From contig JAJFJT010000003.1 in assembly GCA_021773795.1 (NCBI GenBank), forward strand, positions 186,001-250,000: DNA of 64,000 nt, read 5' to 3'. Under the pieces are notes generated by a model that was given only the letters and a program-made list of their open reading frames with translations, searched no databases and had not been told where the DNA came from. The DNA is from Gammaproteobacteria bacterium (GTDB lineage: Bacteria > Pseudomonadota > Gammaproteobacteria > HK1). Numbering within the stretch: position 1 is the first letter of the stretch; each line of letters opens with the position of its first letter. Positions 26,802 through 37,833 of this stretch are shown here, one piece after another. The position numbers and the translations under genes are program-made.

Positions 26802-28219
26802 AGACCCGATTTGCTCCCAGCCCAAGCGGTTACCTCCACTTGGGAAATGCCCGTACCGCGCTGTTTAACGCCCTGTTCGCATCGGCGGCGGAAGGTGGAA
26901 TATTTTTATTACGCATTGAGGATACCGACGCGGAACGCTCCGTAGCGGCTTACCGGGATGCCATCCTCGAGGATCTCCATTGGCTTGGGGTCCATTGGCA
27001 ACAAGGCTTTGGGGCCGAAGATGAGGGGAGCGAAGTCTCCTATACCCAGGCCGGGCGTGGAACGCTGTATGCGGAGCACCTGAGCCATCTGGAGAGGGAT
27101 GGTCATGCCTACCCCTGTTTTTGTAGCCCCGAGACGCTGGCACACCAGCGCGCCGCGCAGCGGGCTGCTGGTAAGCCGCCTCGATATGCGGGCACTTGCC
27201 GCGACCTGGACGTGGGGGAGGTGGAAAGCCGTCTTGCCCGAGGGGAAGTGCCGGCACTACGTTTTCGGGTAGAACAAGCGGCGAGGCCTGGCTTTGATGA
27301 CTTGGTGCGCGGGCCACAGGCATTCCGTGGGGCTGATATTGGGGATTTCATTATTCGCCGGGCGGATGGTGGCCCTGCCTTCTTTTTTTGCAACGCCGTC
27401 GATGATGCGTTGATGGGGGTTAGCCACGTGCTACGTGGGGAGGACCATCTTTCCAATACGCCGCGTCAGCTCTTGTTGTTGCAGGCCCTGAATTTCCCTG
27501 CACCAAGCTATGGCCACTTGCCCCTATTACTGGGGGAGGGCGGCAAGCCGTTATCAAAGCGCTTGGGTGATGTCAGTCTGCGCGCTTTGCGTGAACAGGG
27601 TTATTTGCCCCAGGCCATCCTCAATTATCTCGCGCGCCTGGGACATGCCTTTACGGACAATGCGCTTTTGTCCTTTGATGAACTGGCCGCTGCCTTCCAG
27701 ATAGACCGTGTGGCTTCGGCTCCGGCACACTACGATCCCGCACAGCTTGCCCATTGGCAGAAGCTGGCATTGACCGAGGTGGCGGAAGATATCCTCTGGG
27801 CTTGGATGGGTAAGGGCACCCACGCGCGCGTGCCAGAGGGGCTGGAGATGCAATTCGTCGAGGCCATCCGCGGCAACATCCGCTTTCCCCACGAGGCACT
27901 TGATTGGGCTGATCGCCTGTTTGCTACCTCGATGGAACGCAATGATGAAGCCATGGAGATTATCCGTGGCAGTGGTACTGATTATTTTCAGACCGCAGCG
28001 GCGCTATTGTCTGAAGAGCTGGAATTCAAGGCCTTTCTTGGCCGCATCAAGGAGGCCACCGGATGTCGCGGTAAGGCGCTGTTTCAGCCGTTGCGCGCGG
28101 GCCTGACCGGCTGTTTAGTCGGGCCGGAGCTGGGGCCATTGCTTGCCTTACTGGGAACCCAGCGGGCGGTTCGACGAATTGAGGAGTGTATGACACTGAT
28201 TAACGAGGGGAAACGGTGA
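26798..28219 (+). CDS. gltX: Glutamate-tRNA ligase
   Basis: 473 residues from ATG 26798 ([20 protein letters not shown]). Class I synthetase that charges tRNA-Glu. The HIGH motif is HLGN, and the KMSKS equivalent is PLSKRLG. CFC and a later C (GTCRDL) form the zinc site. The anticodon-binding half is complete, so this is a full GluRS, not the truncated GluQ-RS. The KRLG form rather than KRHG is somewhat divergent, and a second GluRS elsewhere in the genome is possible. The stop overlaps cysS as GTGA. Confidence 0.9.
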   Translation: MKTRFAPSPSGYLHLGNARTALFNALFASAAEGGIFLLRIEDTDAERSVAAYRDAILEDLHWLGVHWQQGFGAEDEGSEVSYTQAGRGTLYAEHLSHLERDGHAYPCFCSPETLAHQRAAQRAAGKPPRYAGTCRDLDVGEVESRLARGEVPALRFRVEQAARPGFDDLVRGPQAFRGADIGDFIIRRADGGPAFFFCNAVDDALMGVSHVLRGEDHLSNTPRQLLLLQALNFPAPSYGHLPLLLGEGGKPLSKRLGDVSLRALREQGYLPQAILNYLARLGHAFTDNALLSFDELAAAFQIDRVASAPAHYDPAQLAHWQKLALTEVAEDILWAWMGKGTHARVPEGLEMQFVEAIRGNIRFPHEALDWADRLFATSMERNDEAMEIIRGSGTDYFQTAAALLSEELEFKAFLGRIKEATGCRGKALFQPLRAGLTGCLVGPELGPLLALLGTQRAVRRIEECMTLINEGKR

Positions 28220-29610
28220 AGATATTTAATACGCTGAGCGGACAAAAAGAACCGCTGCGGCCCATAGAGCCGGGCAAAGTACGGATGTATGTGTGTGGCA
28301 TGACAGTCTATGACCTGTGTCATCTCGGTCATGCGCGGGTGCTGGTGATCTTCGATGTAGTGGTTCGCCATCTGCGCGATTCCGGTTATGAGGTCACCTA
28401 TGTGCGCAACATCACCGATATCGATGACAAGATCATTCAGCGTGCCAATGAGGTGGGGGAGGATTTCAACGCGTTGACCGGTCGTTTTATCGAGGCGATG
28501 CACGAGGATTGTGCCGCGCTGGGGGTGTTGCCGCCTGATGAAGAACCGCGCGCCACGGAATCCATGAGTAGCATCATTGAAATGGTGGCAACGCTTATGG
28601 ATAAGGGTTATGCCTACGCTGGTGAGAGTGGCGATATCTATTATTCGGTCAAAAAATTCAAGCCTTACGGGCGTCTCTCCGGGCGGCGGCTGGAGGATCT
28701 TCAGGCGGGTGCACGGGTAGAAGTGAACCAGGCTAAGGCCGATCCCATGGACTTTGTGCTGTGGAAGCGTGCCAAAACGAGTGAGCCTAGCTGGGATTCA
28801 CCCTGGGGGCCAGGACGCCCCGGTTGGCATATCGAGTGCTCAGCGATGTCTACGGAATGCCTCGGTTCTCACTTTGACATCCATGGCGGCGGTATGGATC
28901 TGAAGTTTCCCCATCACGAAAATGAGATTGCCCAATCCGAGGCGGCCACTGGAGAGCCTTTCGTCAACTGCTGGATGCACAATGGCTTTGTGCGTGTTGC
29001 GGAAGAAAAAATGTCCAAGTCTCTGGGGAATTTTTTCACCGTACGTGAGGTGTTAAAGCAGTATCCGGCGGAGGTGATACGTTACTTCATCCTCTCCAGC
29101 CATTATCGCAGTCCACTCAACTACTCTGATCAAAATCTGCAAAACGCTGCCGGTGCCATGGAACGCCTGTATATCACCTTGCGGGGTCTGCCCGTGGTGG
29201 AGGCGGATGGCTTTGATGAGGCCGTGCAGCAGCGTTTTCGTGCGGCCATGGACGATGACTTCAATACGCCAGAAGCCCTGGCCATATTGTTTGAGCTGGC
29301 CAAGGAGATCAACCGGAAGCGGGAAACTGCCTCGGAAGCTGCCGCTGCATTAGCAGCCAGCCTGCGCGGCTTGGGCGCGGTGCTGGGACTGCTGCAGGAC
29401 GATCCGGAATCTTTTCTGCGTCAGAGCACCGGCGGCGCGGAGCAGGATGAGTTCGATGATGCAACGATTGATAGCCTGGTGGCCCAGCGGGATGAGGCTC
29501 GTCTCACCAAGAACTGGGCCGAGGCTGATCGACTGCGCGACGAACTACAGGCGATGGGTGTCTTGGTGGAAGATGCCGCCGAAGGTAGCACCTGGCGGCG
29601 CGGTAGCTAG
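28216..29610 (+). CDS. cysS: Cysteine-tRNA ligase
   Basis: 464 residues. Charges tRNA-Cys. The HIGH motif is HLGH ([13 protein letters not shown]), KMSKS is [10 protein letters not shown], and the zinc ligands include C28 and the [10 protein letters not shown] and [10 protein letters not shown] segments. GTG start overlapping gltX by four bases, so the two synthetases are co-translated. Repeat A3 begins about 10 bases after the stop. Confidence 0.95.
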   Translation: MKIFNTLSGQKEPLRPIEPGKVRMYVCGMTVYDLCHLGHARVLVIFDVVVRHLRDSGYEVTYVRNITDIDDKIIQRANEVGEDFNALTGRFIEAMHEDCAALGVLPPDEEPRATESMSSIIEMVATLMDKGYAYAGESGDIYYSVKKFKPYGRLSGRRLEDLQAGARVEVNQAKADPMDFVLWKRAKTSEPSWDSPWGPGRPGWHIECSAMSTECLGSHFDIHGGGMDLKFPHHENEIAQSEAATGEPFVNCWMHNGFVRVAEEKMSKSLGNFFTVREVLKQYPAEVIRYFILSSHYRSPLNYSDQNLQNAAGAMERLYITLRGLPVVEADGFDEAVQQRFRAAMDDDFNTPEALAILFELAKEINRKRETASEAAAALAASLRGLGAVLGLLQDDPESFLRQSTGGAEQDEFDDATIDSLVAQRDEARLTKNWAEADRLRDELQAMGVLVEDAAEGSTWRRGS

Positions 29611-29620
29611 CTTGGCTTAG

Positions 29621-29675
29621 GGAAGCTATGATCTATTCGTGGACTCGTATCTTGCGCCCAGAATAAATCAGAGCT
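29621..29675. repeat. Family A element, copy A3
   Basis: A short form of about 55 bp after TTAG (29617-29620) with ends GGAAGCTATGATC and AAATCAGAGCTT. It aligns over its whole length with A1. It lies between the convergent cysS and folD genes, and its right end meets the folD stop codon. Confidence 0.65.
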
Positions 29676-30532
29676 TACAGGGCATCGGCCATCTCAGCTG
29701 CCTGCAGGGTATTTTGCAGCAGGGTGGCGACGGTCATGGGGCCCACCCCGCCCGGTACCGGGGTAATCCAGCTGGCGCGCTCGCGGGCGACATCAAATTC
29801 CACATCTCCCACCAGGCGGCCATCATCCCGCCGGTTGATGCCCACGTCGATGACAATAGCGCCTTCCTTAATCCAGTCTCCACGCACCAGTTCGGGGCGC
29901 CCGGCTGAGGCGATGACCAGGTCTGCAGCACGAACCTTTGCAGCGAGATCCCGGGTGCGGGTATGACAGATGGTGATGGTACAGCGTGCCGCCAACAGCT
30001 CCATGGCCACCGGGCGACCGACGATATTGGATTGGCCGACGATAACGGCGTCCATTCCTTCGAGAACCGCTCCGGTACGAGCAAGCAGCGTCATGATGCC
30101 GCGTGGAGTACAGGAACGTAGGCGCGGCAGGCGTAACACCAGCCGCCCGACGTTATAGGGATGGAATCCATCCACATCCTTGTCGGGATTTATGCGCTCG
30201 ATAACCGCCTCTTCATCGATATGGGCGGGCAGGGGCAGCTGAACCAGGATACCGTGGATGCTGGTGTCGTTATTCAAATCATCAATAAGTGATAGCAGCG
30301 TCGCCTGGCTGATATCGCTATCAAGATCATGAGACGAGGACTTGAAGCCGACTTCCTCGCATGCCTTGCGCTTATTGCGAACGTAGACCCGTGAAGCGGC
30401 ATCGCTGCCCACGATCAGGACCGCCAGGCCGGGTCTCGACAAACCCTCGTCGAGCCGACACTTAACTGCGTCACGTACCTGGCCCCGGATTTCTTTGGCC
30501 AGGACCTTACCATCTAGAATATTTGCCGACAT
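29675..30532 (-). CDS. folD: Methylenetetrahydrofolate dehydrogenase / methenyl cyclohydrolase
   Basis: 285 residues from ATG 30532 (MSANILDGK). Bifunctional one-carbon enzyme producing 10-formyl-THF. The catalytic Tyr-Lys pair is in [15 protein letters not shown], the substrate segment is QLPLP, and the NADP-binding loop is [12 protein letters not shown]. No good Shine-Dalgarno is visible. The open frame extends upstream to 30760 but lacks homology there. It diverges from the tRNA cluster. Confidence 0.94.
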   Translation of the reverse strand: MSANILDGKVLAKEIRGQVRDAVKCRLDEGLSRPGLAVLIVGSDAASRVYVRNKRKACEEVGFKSSSHDLDSDISQATLLSLIDDLNNDTSIHGILVQLPLPAHIDEEAVIERINPDKDVDGFHPYNVGRLVLRLPRLRSCTPRGIMTLLARTGAVLEGMDAVIVGQSNIVGRPVAMELLAARCTITICHTRTRDLAAKVRAADLVIASAGRPELVRGDWIKEGAIVIDVGINRRDDGRLVGDVEFDVARERASWITPVPGGVGPMTVATLLQNTLQAAEMADAL

Positions 30533-30641
30533 GGAGTGTTTGAATCGTTGTTTGAATGAGCCTGCGCTCACCGGATGGGGAACGGCGCGAATTCTCGCAC
30601 GGGAGCTACCAAAGCTCCACTTGTAAGCTGGCCTGCCTGCG

Positions 30642-30670
30642 TTGACGAGACCCGGAGGCCGGCGTATTAT
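30642..30670 (+). promoter_or_regulatory. Promoter of the tRNA Pro-Arg-His-Lys operon
   Basis: TTGACG (30642-30647), 17 nt, TATTAT (30665-30670), followed by a GC-rich discriminator (CGCC). Such discriminators are typical of growth-rate- and ppGpp-controlled stable-RNA promoters. The expected start near 30677 leaves about 76 nt of 5' leader before tRNA-Pro. Confidence 0.72.
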
Positions 30671-30752
30671 CGCCTCGCTTCGATGGTTGGCAGCTTCCGT
30701 GCCCTCATCGGAATGGCGTTTCCAGGGCATAGCAGCCAAGGTGGCCGGAATC

Positions 30753-30829
30753 CGGGGCATGGCGCAGTTTGGTAGCGCACCTGCTTTGGGAGCAGGGGGT
30801 CGGGGGTTCGAATCCCTCTGCCCCGACCA
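30753..30829 (+). tRNA. tRNA-Pro (UGG anticodon)
   Basis: 77 nt with encoded CCA. Acceptor CGGGGCA pairs with TGCCCCG. Anticodon loop CTTTGGG gives UGG. The T arm is standard (GGTTCGAAT). Confidence 0.96.
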
Positions 30830-30889
30830 ACTCCGGTAATGTTAATATTCTTGCCGCTATGCCGGGTTTTTGTGTCGGCGATAACTTAT

Positions 30890-30966
30890 GCGCCCGTAGC
30901 TCAGCTGGATAGAGCATCGGCCTTCTAAGCCGGCGGTCGCAGGTTCGAGTCCTGCCGGGCGCGCCA
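30890..30966 (+). tRNA. tRNA-Arg (UCU anticodon)
   Basis: 77 nt with encoded CCA. Acceptor GCGCCCG pairs with CGGGCGC; anticodon loop CTTCTAA gives UCU. Second gene of the operon. Confidence 0.96.
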
Positions 30967-30977
30967 CGTCAGTTAAT

Positions 30978-31054
30978 GGTGAGCGTAGCTCAGTTGGTAG
31001 AGCTCCGGATTGTGATTCCGGCGGTCGTGGGTTCGAGCCCCATCGTTCACCCCA
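30978..31054 (+). tRNA. tRNA-His (GUG anticodon)
   Basis: 77 nt including the G at position -1 opposite C73, which is the tRNA-His identity element. Acceptor GTGAGCG pairs with CGTTCAC; anticodon loop TTGTGAT gives GUG. Encoded CCA. Confidence 0.96.
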
Positions 31055-31068
31055 GTTTGTATAGTTTT

Positions 31069-31144
<76 letters not shown>

Positions 31145-31153
31145 AAAAAGAAG

Positions 31154-31180
31154 GGGCTAGGCGCGAGTCTAGCCCTTTTT
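31154..31180 (+). terminator. Intrinsic terminator of the tRNA operon
   Basis: GGGCTAG (31154-31160), an 8-base loop, CTAGCCC (31169-31175), then five T residues. It ends the Pro-Arg-His-Lys transcript and leaves tRNA-Leu and tig as a separate unit. Confidence 0.85.
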
Positions 31181-31241
31181 CATTTTAACAGGCAGTGGAA
31201 ATTGCCATTCAATACGCCGTCAAGGTGGTTATCAAAAGGGG

Positions 31242-31271
31242 CTAACGCCCTATAGGTAGTGACGGTATAAT
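31242..31271 (+). promoter_or_regulatory. Promoter for tRNA-Leu and tig
   Basis: A perfect TATAAT at 31266-31271 lies 15 bases before tRNA-Leu, with a poor -35 (CTAACG, 31242-31247, spacing 18). It follows the tRNA-operon terminator. Confidence 0.5.
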
Positions 31272-31285
31272 TGTCAGATTACGTA

Positions 31286-31370
<85 letters not shown>

Positions 31371-31422
31371 GTTTTGAAAGACGCTCCCCTGGGGCATTTG
31401 TTGCACGACTTTGAGGTGTCAG

Positions 31423-32721
31423 ATGGAAGTATCTGTTGAGGTGACCAGCGGTCTGGGCCGCCGGATGAAAGTTGAATTGCCAGAAGATCGGGTCTCAGGT
31501 GAAGTGCAGGATCGCCTGAAGCAGATGAGCCGTACGGTTAAGATAGACGGTTTCCGGCAGGGCAAGGTACCGCTGCGTATCGTAACCCAGCGTTTTGGTG
31601 GGCAAATTCGCGATGAAGTCGTGGACAAGCTGGTCAAAAGCAGCTTTCAGGAAGCTGTGGCAGAACAGAAATTGAACCTTGCTGGCGGTCTGAATATCGA
31701 CCCGGTAGACAGCAAAGCAGGTACAGGGGTGGCCTATACTGCTGAGTTCGAGATCTATCCCGATGTGGTGATCGCGCCCCTGGAAAAACTGAAAATCGTT
31801 CGCCCGGTGGCTAAATTGGAAGACGCCGATGTGGAACGCATGATCGAACGACTGCAACGGCAGCGTCGAACCTGGAGCGAGGTAGAGCGTGCGGCGCAGG
31901 AAGGTGATCGACTGCGGGTCGACTTTGATGGTCTGCTGGACGGCGAGGAGCTGGACGGTGGCAAGGGTAGCGACGTCACCGTGGAAATTGGTGCTGGCAG
32001 CATGATCAAAGGCTTCGAGGATGGCTTGATTGGTGCCAAGGGTGGTGATGAGCGGGAACTCGATCTAGACTTTCCCGAGGATTATCACGTCGAGGAATTA
32101 CAAGGTAAAGCTGTTCAATTCAAGGTTAAGGTCCATCTGGTGGAAGAAGGCGAATTACCTAAAATTGATGAGGAATTCGGGCGCGGATACGGCGTCCGGG
32201 AAGGTGGCGTAGAGGCATTCAAGGCGGAAGTTCGAAAAAACCTGCAGCGAGAGCTGGAGGATGCGCTGCGGGCAAAGACCAAGGAACAGGTTTTGGACAA
32301 ACTGCTGGAGACCAATCCGGTTGAGCTACCCAATGCCATGCTGCAACAGGAGACAGCACGGCTCTATGCCCAGCAGCGCCAATCCCTCATTAAGCAGGGC
32401 GCCAAGCCCGAGGATATCAAGCTCGATCCAGAGTCCTTGCTGGGACAAGCTAATCGCAGGCTTGCATTGGCCCTGTTGCTGGCGGAAATTACCAAAGCAG
32501 GCGATATCGTGCCTGACGATGAAAAGGTAAAAGAAATGGTCGCCAATATCGCTGCTTCCTACGAGGATCCCAAAGAGGTTACCAGCTGGTTCTATGCGGA
32601 AGAGGAGCGGCTATCGGATGTGCGCTCCGCGGTACTTGAAGAACAAATCGTTGAATATGTGATGGCCCAGGCGACGGTTAAAGAAGAATCCACCAGCGTT
32701 GAAGCTTTGTTGAATCCATAA
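31423..32721 (+). CDS. tig: Trigger factor
   Basis: 432 residues, the same length as E. coli trigger factor. Ribosome-bound chaperone at the exit tunnel. The N-terminal ribosome-binding signature is GFRQGKVP (46-53), followed by an FKBP-like isomerase domain (about 150-245, with [10 protein letters not shown] and [12 protein letters not shown]) and a helical C-domain. ATG 31423 is chosen since GAGGTG lies 6 nt upstream. The stop overlaps clpP (TAATG), so tig-clpP translation is coupled. Confidence 0.95.
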   Translation: MEVSVEVTSGLGRRMKVELPEDRVSGEVQDRLKQMSRTVKIDGFRQGKVPLRIVTQRFGGQIRDEVVDKLVKSSFQEAVAEQKLNLAGGLNIDPVDSKAGTGVAYTAEFEIYPDVVIAPLEKLKIVRPVAKLEDADVERMIERLQRQRRTWSEVERAAQEGDRLRVDFDGLLDGEELDGGKGSDVTVEIGAGSMIKGFEDGLIGAKGGDERELDLDFPEDYHVEELQGKAVQFKVKVHLVEEGELPKIDEEFGRGYGVREGGVEAFKAEVRKNLQRELEDALRAKTKEQVLDKLLETNPVELPNAMLQQETARLYAQQRQSLIKQGAKPEDIKLDPESLLGQANRRLALALLLAEITKAGDIVPDDEKVKEMVANIAASYEDPKEVTSWFYAEEERLSDVRSAVLEEQIVEYVMAQATVKEESTSVEALLNP

Positions 32722-33359
32722 TGACGAGCCAAGGGGATAGTGACCACACGGTGCGTGCTTTGAATCTCGTTCCCATTGTTATTGAACAGACGGCGCGTGG
32801 TGAGCGTTCCTATGACATCTATTCCCGGATGCTCAAGGAGCGGGTGATTTTTCTTGTGGGGCCGGTAGAGGATTATTCGGCCAACCTGATCGTCGCCCAA
32901 ATGCTTTATCTGGAGTCGGAAAATCCTGATAAAGATATCCACCTTTATATCAATTCGCCGGGTGGGGCGGTAAATGCCGGACTCGCCATTTACGACACCA
33001 TGCAATATATCAAGCCGGATGTGGGCACCCTGTGTGTTGGGCAGGCTGCGAGCATGGGTGCCTTGTTGCTGGCTGGTGGGGCGAAGGGAAAACGTTATTG
33101 CCTTCCTCATTCCCGCATCATGATTCATCAACCGCTGGGTGGCTTTCAGGGGCAGGCGACGGATATTGATATCCATGCCCGCGAGATTCTAAATATCAAA
33201 GCCCGCTTGAACGAAATTCTTGCCACGCATACCGGGCAAACCCTCAAGAAGGTTGTGGCAGATACCGAACGAGACCATTTTCTTGGTGGTAAAGAGGCTG
33301 TTAATTACGGTTTGGTCGATGAGGTTCTGCTAAGTCGCAAGACCTCTGCCGCCGAGTGA
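32721..33359 (+). CDS. clpP: ATP-dependent Clp protease proteolytic subunit
   Basis: 212 residues. Serine protease forming a double heptamer that pairs with ClpX. The catalytic residues are S111 (GQAASMGA) and H136 (MIHQPLG), with Asp near 185. A short N-terminal propeptide is likely before [13 protein letters not shown]. The gene is followed 16 bases later by clpX. Confidence 0.96.
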   Translation: MTSQGDSDHTVRALNLVPIVIEQTARGERSYDIYSRMLKERVIFLVGPVEDYSANLIVAQMLYLESENPDKDIHLYINSPGGAVNAGLAIYDTMQYIKPDVGTLCVGQAASMGALLLAGGAKGKRYCLPHSRIMIHQPLGGFQGQATDIDIHAREILNIKARLNEILATHTGQTLKKVVADTERDHFLGGKEAVNYGLVDEVLLSRKTSAAE

Positions 33360-33375
33360 TTTCTGAGGTACATCC

Positions 33376-34656
33376 ATGAGCGACGATAAACAAGATAAGG
33401 GTGACGACAAGGAACGTTTGCTCTATTGCTCTTTCTGCGGGAAAAGCCAGCACGAGGTGCGGAAGTTAATCGCTGGTCCTTCGGTTTTTATCTGCGACGA
33501 ATGTGTGGAACTCTGTAATGACATTATTCGTGAAGAGATACAGGAGAAAGATGGCGAAGAGGGTGGCAGCAAGCTGCCTACGCCACGGAAAATAAATCGT
33601 ATCCTGGACGATTATGTCATCGGTCAACAGCACGCGAAAAAAGTGCTGTCAGTGGCTGTATACAATCATTACAAACGGCTTGATTCTGGCATGAATGCGG
33701 ATGAGGTCGAACTCTCCAAGAGCAATGTACTGCTCATCGGGCCGACTGGGTGCGGCAAAACCTTGCTCGCCGAAACTCTGGCGCGACTGCTGAATGTTCC
33801 CTTTACCATCGCTGATGCAACCACCCTCACTGAGGCGGGTTATGTTGGTGAAGATGTGGAGAACATCATCCAGAAACTGCTGCAGAAATGTGATTACGAT
33901 GTGGAAAAGGCGCAGACGGGCATCGTCTACGTAGACGAGATCGATAAGATCTCTCGCAAATCAGACAATCCATCCATAACCCGTGATGTATCGGGAGAGG
34001 GCGTGCAGCAGGCGCTATTGAAGCTGATAGAAGGTACGATTGCCTCAGTGCCCCCACAAGGGGGTAGAAAGCATCCCCAGCAGGAATTTCTCCAGGTCAA
34101 CACCGCTAACATCCTGTTTATCTGCGGGGGGGCCTTTGACGGGCTGGTGAAAATTATTGAGAAGCGTTCCACCTCTCAAGGTGGAATTGGCTTCGGCGCT
34201 ACAGTAAAGGGAAAGAGCGACCAGAAGAAGATCGGCGAAGTGCTTGAGCAGGTAGAGCCGGAAGACTTGATTAGCTACGGTTTAATCCCCGAATTTGTTG
34301 GACGTTTACCTATTCTTGCCAGTCTGAATGAACTTGATCGCGACCAGTTAATCCAAATACTGACAGAGCCTAAAAACGCACTGACCAAGCAATACAAAAA
34401 GCTTTTTGAAATGGAAGGTTGCGATATTGAGTTTCGGAAAGATGCCTTGTATGCCGTTGCAGAAAAGGCGATGGAACGGAAAACAGGGGCGCGTGGGTTA
34501 AGGTCCATCATTGAAAATGAACTGTTAGACACCATGTATGATCTTCCTTCCATGGAAAATGTGGTTAAAGTAGTCATCGATGACTCTGTTATTAAAGGGA
34601 AATCCGAACCGCTGATTATCTACGAGGGCGATAAAAAGCGTAGCGTAAGTGAGTAA
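33376..34656 (+). CDS. clpX: ATP-dependent Clp protease ATP-binding subunit
   Basis: 426 residues. AAA+ unfoldase. The N-terminal zinc domain has C18, C21, C40 and C43. Walker A is GPTGCGKT (about 117-124), Walker B is VYVDEIDKI, and the C-terminal domain has the sensor-2 [10 protein letters not shown]. The ClpP-docking IGF loop corresponds to IGFGATV. GAGG lies 8 nt before the ATG. Confidence 0.97.
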   Translation: MSDDKQDKGDDKERLLYCSFCGKSQHEVRKLIAGPSVFICDECVELCNDIIREEIQEKDGEEGGSKLPTPRKINRILDDYVIGQQHAKKVLSVAVYNHYKRLDSGMNADEVELSKSNVLLIGPTGCGKTLLAETLARLLNVPFTIADATTLTEAGYVGEDVENIIQKLLQKCDYDVEKAQTGIVYVDEIDKISRKSDNPSITRDVSGEGVQQALLKLIEGTIASVPPQGGRKHPQQEFLQVNTANILFICGGAFDGLVKIIEKRSTSQGGIGFGATVKGKSDQKKIGEVLEQVEPEDLISYGLIPEFVGRLPILASLNELDRDQLIQILTEPKNALTKQYKKLFEMEGCDIEFRKDALYAVAEKAMERKTGARGLRSIIENELLDTMYDLPSMENVVKVVIDDSVIKGKSEPLIIYEGDKKRSVSE

Positions 34657-34659
34657 TAC

Positions 34660-34689
34660 CTTGGCTAATAATTTGAAGTGCCCTATATA
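34660..34689 (+). promoter_or_regulatory. Candidate heat-shock (sigma-32) promoter for lon
   Basis: CTTGGCT (34660-34666), 14 nt, CCCTATATA (34681-34689). This resembles the sigma-32 consensus CTTGAAA/CCCCATnT in both boxes and spacing. lon of E. coli is a known sigma-32 gene. The start would be near 34697. Confidence 0.5.
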
Positions 34690-34714
34690 AAGTGAAGATG
34701 TCAGCGATATAGAA

Positions 34715-37135
34715 ATGTCAGAAGATCTAAAGCAAGACGGTTTACAGATGCCTCTCCTGCCACTGCGGGACGTGGTCGTTTATCCCTATATGGTGATTCC
34801 TCTATTTGTTGGTCGAGAGCGTTCCATTCACGCCCTTGAGACCGCAATGGCGAGCGATAAAAAGCTTTTGCTGGCGGCGCAAAAAGATGCCGCTGTCGAT
34901 GATCCGGACAGTTTTGACATTTATACCGTTGGAACCATTGCCAATATTTTGCAATTGCTAAAACTTCCTGATGGAACGGTAAAGGTTCTGATAGAGGGTG
35001 TTCAGCGCGCAAGCATTCTTGAACATCTGGAATCCAGTGATTCCTATCTGGTGTCCGTTTCTCCAATAGAAGAAAGTGCTGGTGATGAGCGGGAGATCGA
35101 GATTTTGTCCCGTTCATTGCTGGGGCAGTTTGAAAAGTATGTAAAGTTAAACAAGAAAATTCCGCCTGAAATATTAGCCTCACTTTCGGGAATAGAGAGT
35201 GCTGAACGGTTGGCAGATACCATTGCCGCCCACCTCTCTATCAAGATTCTCAAGAAACAGGAAATCCTGGAGCTTGTGGACGCGCGACAAAGGGTCGAGT
35301 GCTTAATCTCAAATCTGGAGGAGGAGATTGACCTGCTCCAGGTTGAAAGAAGAATTCGCGGGCGAGTTAAGCGGCAGATGGAAAAAAGCCAGCGTGAGTA
35401 CTATCTGAATGAGCAAATGAAGGCTATTCAGAGAGAGCTTGGCGATATGGAAGATACGCCGAACGAATTCGAGGAGCTGGAGAAAAAGATTTCGACAGCC
35501 GGAATGCCTAAGGATGTGCGCGAAAAAGCGGATTCCGAGCTGGGAAAACTGAAAATGATGTCTCCCATGTCGGCCGAAGCGACGGTTGTGCGTAACTATA
35601 TAGATTGCCTCGTGGGCGTCCCGTGGCAGAAAAAGACCCGGGTTAGAAATAATTTAGCCAGAGCCGAGGAAATTCTCGAGGAAGATCACTACGGCCTCGA
35701 AAATGTGAAGGAGCGTATTATTGAGTATCTGGCGGTACAGCAACGGGTCAAGAAGCTAAAAGGGCCCATACTGTGCTTGGTGGGTCCGCCCGGGGTGGGT
35801 AAGACCTCGGTAGGAAAATCCATAGCTCGAGCCACTAATCGCAAGTTCACCCGGATGTCGCTTGGGGGTGTTCGTGACGAAGCTGAGATTCGCGGTCACC
35901 GGCGCACCTATATTGGTGCGTTGCCCGGAAGAATAGTCCAGAATCTTTCCAAAGTTGGGGTTAAAAATCCATTATTTTTGCTCGATGAAGTCGATAAGAT
36001 GGCCATGGATTTTCGCGGTGACCCTTCTTCGGCATTACTTGAAGTTCTGGATCCGGAGCAAAACAATACCTTTAATGACCATTACCTTGAGGTTGACTAC
36101 GACCTTTCCGATGTGATGTTTGTCGCCACCGCAAACAGCCTGAATATTCCTGCCCCCCTATTGGACCGGATGGAAGTTATACGCCTTCCAGGCTATACGG
36201 AGGATGAAAAAACCAGTATTGCCAGCCGTTATCTTTCCAATAAACAATTTAAAAATCATGGTTTGAAACCATCGGAGATTAAGCTCTCTAAGAATGCTCT
36301 GAAACACATTGTGCGTCATTACACGCGCGAGGCGGGCGTCAGAAATCTGGAGCGAGAGATCGCTAAAATTTCGCGTAAGGCTGTGCGTGAACTGGTTTCA
36401 AATTCGGATAAAAAATCGATATCCGTTACACCGCGAAACATGTCCAAATATCTGGGCGTGGAGCGTTTTCGATACGGGCGGGCGGAGGAAGAGGATCGTA
36501 TTGGACAGGTAACCGGACTGGCCTGGACCGAGGTGGGCGGTGAACTGCTCACCATAGAGGCAGTGACCGTCCCGGGAAAGGGGCGCAGTGCCTATACAGG
36601 GCGCTTGGGTGACGTTATGCAAGAGTCTATTCAGGCAGCGATTACGGTAGTTCGTAATCGCACGGAATTATTGGGAATTGACGCCGATTTTTTTCAGAAA
36701 AGCGATATTCATATACATGTTCCTGAGGGTGCCACCCCGAAAGATGGCCCTAGTGCCGGTGTCGGAATGTGTACGGCGCTCATTTCAGCGCTTACCAGGA
36801 TTCCTGTGTGTGCCGATGTGGCGATGACCGGGGAAATTACTCTTCGAGGGGAAGTTTTGCCCATTGGCGGCTTGAAGGAAAAGCTGCTCGCAGCGCTTCG
36901 CGGGGGCATACGCGAAGTACTTATTCCCGAGGAGAATGTTCGGGATTTGGCGGAAATCCCCAATAAAATCAAACAGAACCTTAGTATCACACCGGTCAAA
37001 TGGATCGATGAGGTGCTAGCGGCAGCGCTGCTGAATATGCCCCAGGCGCTGGAGAAGGGGGCTACTACCAAGGACCTGCCCGAGGGCGATTCAGGGTCAG
37101 GAAGTCGTGATGGCGGGACAGCAATCAGGCACTGA
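34715..37135 (+). CDS. lon: ATP-dependent protease La
   Basis: 806 residues. Hexameric AAA+ protease for damaged and regulatory proteins. The N-domain starts at [15 protein letters not shown]; Walker A is [11 protein letters not shown], and the Ser-Lys dyad is S680 (DGPSAGVGM) and K723 (GGLKEKL). The C-terminal tail after residue 780 is low-complexity ([14 protein letters not shown]). No strong Shine-Dalgarno precedes the ATG. A 4-codon micro-ORF (MSAI) sharing the same first bases ends two bases upstream. Confidence 0.96.
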   Translation: MSEDLKQDGLQMPLLPLRDVVVYPYMVIPLFVGRERSIHALETAMASDKKLLLAAQKDAAVDDPDSFDIYTVGTIANILQLLKLPDGTVKVLIEGVQRASILEHLESSDSYLVSVSPIEESAGDEREIEILSRSLLGQFEKYVKLNKKIPPEILASLSGIESAERLADTIAAHLSIKILKKQEILELVDARQRVECLISNLEEEIDLLQVERRIRGRVKRQMEKSQREYYLNEQMKAIQRELGDMEDTPNEFEELEKKISTAGMPKDVREKADSELGKLKMMSPMSAEATVVRNYIDCLVGVPWQKKTRVRNNLARAEEILEEDHYGLENVKERIIEYLAVQQRVKKLKGPILCLVGPPGVGKTSVGKSIARATNRKFTRMSLGGVRDEAEIRGHRRTYIGALPGRIVQNLSKVGVKNPLFLLDEVDKMAMDFRGDPSSALLEVLDPEQNNTFNDHYLEVDYDLSDVMFVATANSLNIPAPLLDRMEVIRLPGYTEDEKTSIASRYLSNKQFKNHGLKPSEIKLSKNALKHIVRHYTREAGVRNLEREIAKISRKAVRELVSNSDKKSISVTPRNMSKYLGVERFRYGRAEEEDRIGQVTGLAWTEVGGELLTIEAVTVPGKGRSAYTGRLGDVMQESIQAAITVVRNRTELLGIDADFFQKSDIHIHVPEGATPKDGPSAGVGMCTALISALTRIPVCADVAMTGEITLRGEVLPIGGLKEKLLAALRGGIREVLIPEENVRDLAEIPNKIKQNLSITPVKWIDEVLAAALLNMPQALEKGATTKDLPEGDSGSGSRDGGTAIRH

Positions 37136-37149
37136 TTTCAGGTATTTGC

Positions 37150-37179
37150 TTGACACGTGTTTTTCCCGCTTGGTATATA
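37150..37179 (+). promoter_or_regulatory. Sigma-70 promoter for hupB
   Basis: Perfect TTGACA (37150-37155), 18 nt, TATATA (37174-37179). Expected start near 37186, about 93 nt before the hupB ATG. Confidence 0.68.
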
Positions 37180-37278
37180 GGGTGCGCTTTGCCCTAGGGT
37201 GATGGCAGATATTTGCTCAGGGCCGAAACGGTTAGCGTCGCGGTCGGCGAGTCCATTTATAACGAGGGAGAACTCTTA

Positions 37279-37551
37279 ATGAATAAATCTCAGTTAATTG
37301 ATGTGGTTGCAGAAAAAGCTGAGCTGTCCAGAGCGGCGGCTGATAGTGCGGTGAATGCCTTGATTGGGGCCATTGCAGATTCTTTGAGCAACAATGATCC
37401 GGTGACTATTGTTGGCTTTGGAACCTTCTCCACTCGCGACCGTGCGGCGCGTGCCGGACGCAATCCGCGCACTGGTGAAACCATTCAAATTGCAGCATCT
37501 ACATTGCCTGTATTTAAGGCTGGTAAAGCATTAAAAGATGCCGTAGGCTAG
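37279..37551 (+). CDS. hupB: DNA-binding protein HU-beta
   Basis: 90 residues. Histone-like nucleoid protein. The HU signature GFGTFSTRDRAARAGRNPRTGE includes the DNA-binding beta arm and its proline. The ATG at 37279 has GAGGGAGA upstream; the open frame extends earlier without homology. Follows lon, as in E. coli, with its own strong promoter. Confidence 0.96.
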   Translation: MNKSQLIDVVAEKAELSRAAADSAVNALIGAIADSLSNNDPVTIVGFGTFSTRDRAARAGRNPRTGETIQIAASTLPVFKAGKALKDAVG

Positions 37552-37586
37552 CTCGCCTTCTGGTAGGGTGCTTAGCCTCAGCCGAG

Positions 37587-37662
37587 GGGTGCTTAGCTCA
37601 GTTGGGAGAGCGTCGCCTTTACACGGCGAAGGTCGGGGGTTCGAACCCCTCAGCACCCACCA
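37587..37662 (+). tRNA. tRNA-Val (UAC anticodon)
   Basis: 76 nt with encoded CCA. Acceptor GGGTGCT pairs with AGCACCC; anticodon loop TTTACAC gives UAC. An 11-base copy of its 5' end (GGGTGCTTAGC) lies at 37566-37576. Confidence 0.96.
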
Positions 37663-37686
37663 ACAAAGTTCCAAGATAATTTTTCA

Positions 37687-37763
37687 GGAGTGGTAGTTCA
37701 GTTGGTTAGAATACCGGCCTGTCACGCCGGGGGTCGCGGGTTCGAGTCCCGTCCGCTCCGCCA
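37687..37763 (+). tRNA. tRNA-Asp (GUC anticodon)
   Basis: 77 nt with encoded CCA. Acceptor GGAGTGG pairs with CCGCTCC; anticodon loop CTGTCAC gives GUC. Nearly the same as the E. coli tRNA-Asp. Confidence 0.96.
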
Positions 37764-37770
37764 CTGATTA

Positions 37771-37801
37771 AGGGCGCCCCATTTGGAGCGCCTTTTTTTT
37801 T
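37771..37801 (+). terminator. Intrinsic terminator after tRNA-Val/tRNA-Asp
   Basis: AGGGCGC and GCGCCTT arms around CCCATTTGGA, which can extend the stem, followed by nine T residues. Ends the hupB/tRNA transcript before ppiD. Confidence 0.85.
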
Positions 37802-37833
37802 GGCATAAATGTAAGCCGAGGTCTATTGAAGTC

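Noticed and set aside
37213-37278. Longer HU protein starting at 37213
   Set aside because: The extra residues are not found in HU proteins; ATG 37279 has a good binding site and gives 90 residues.
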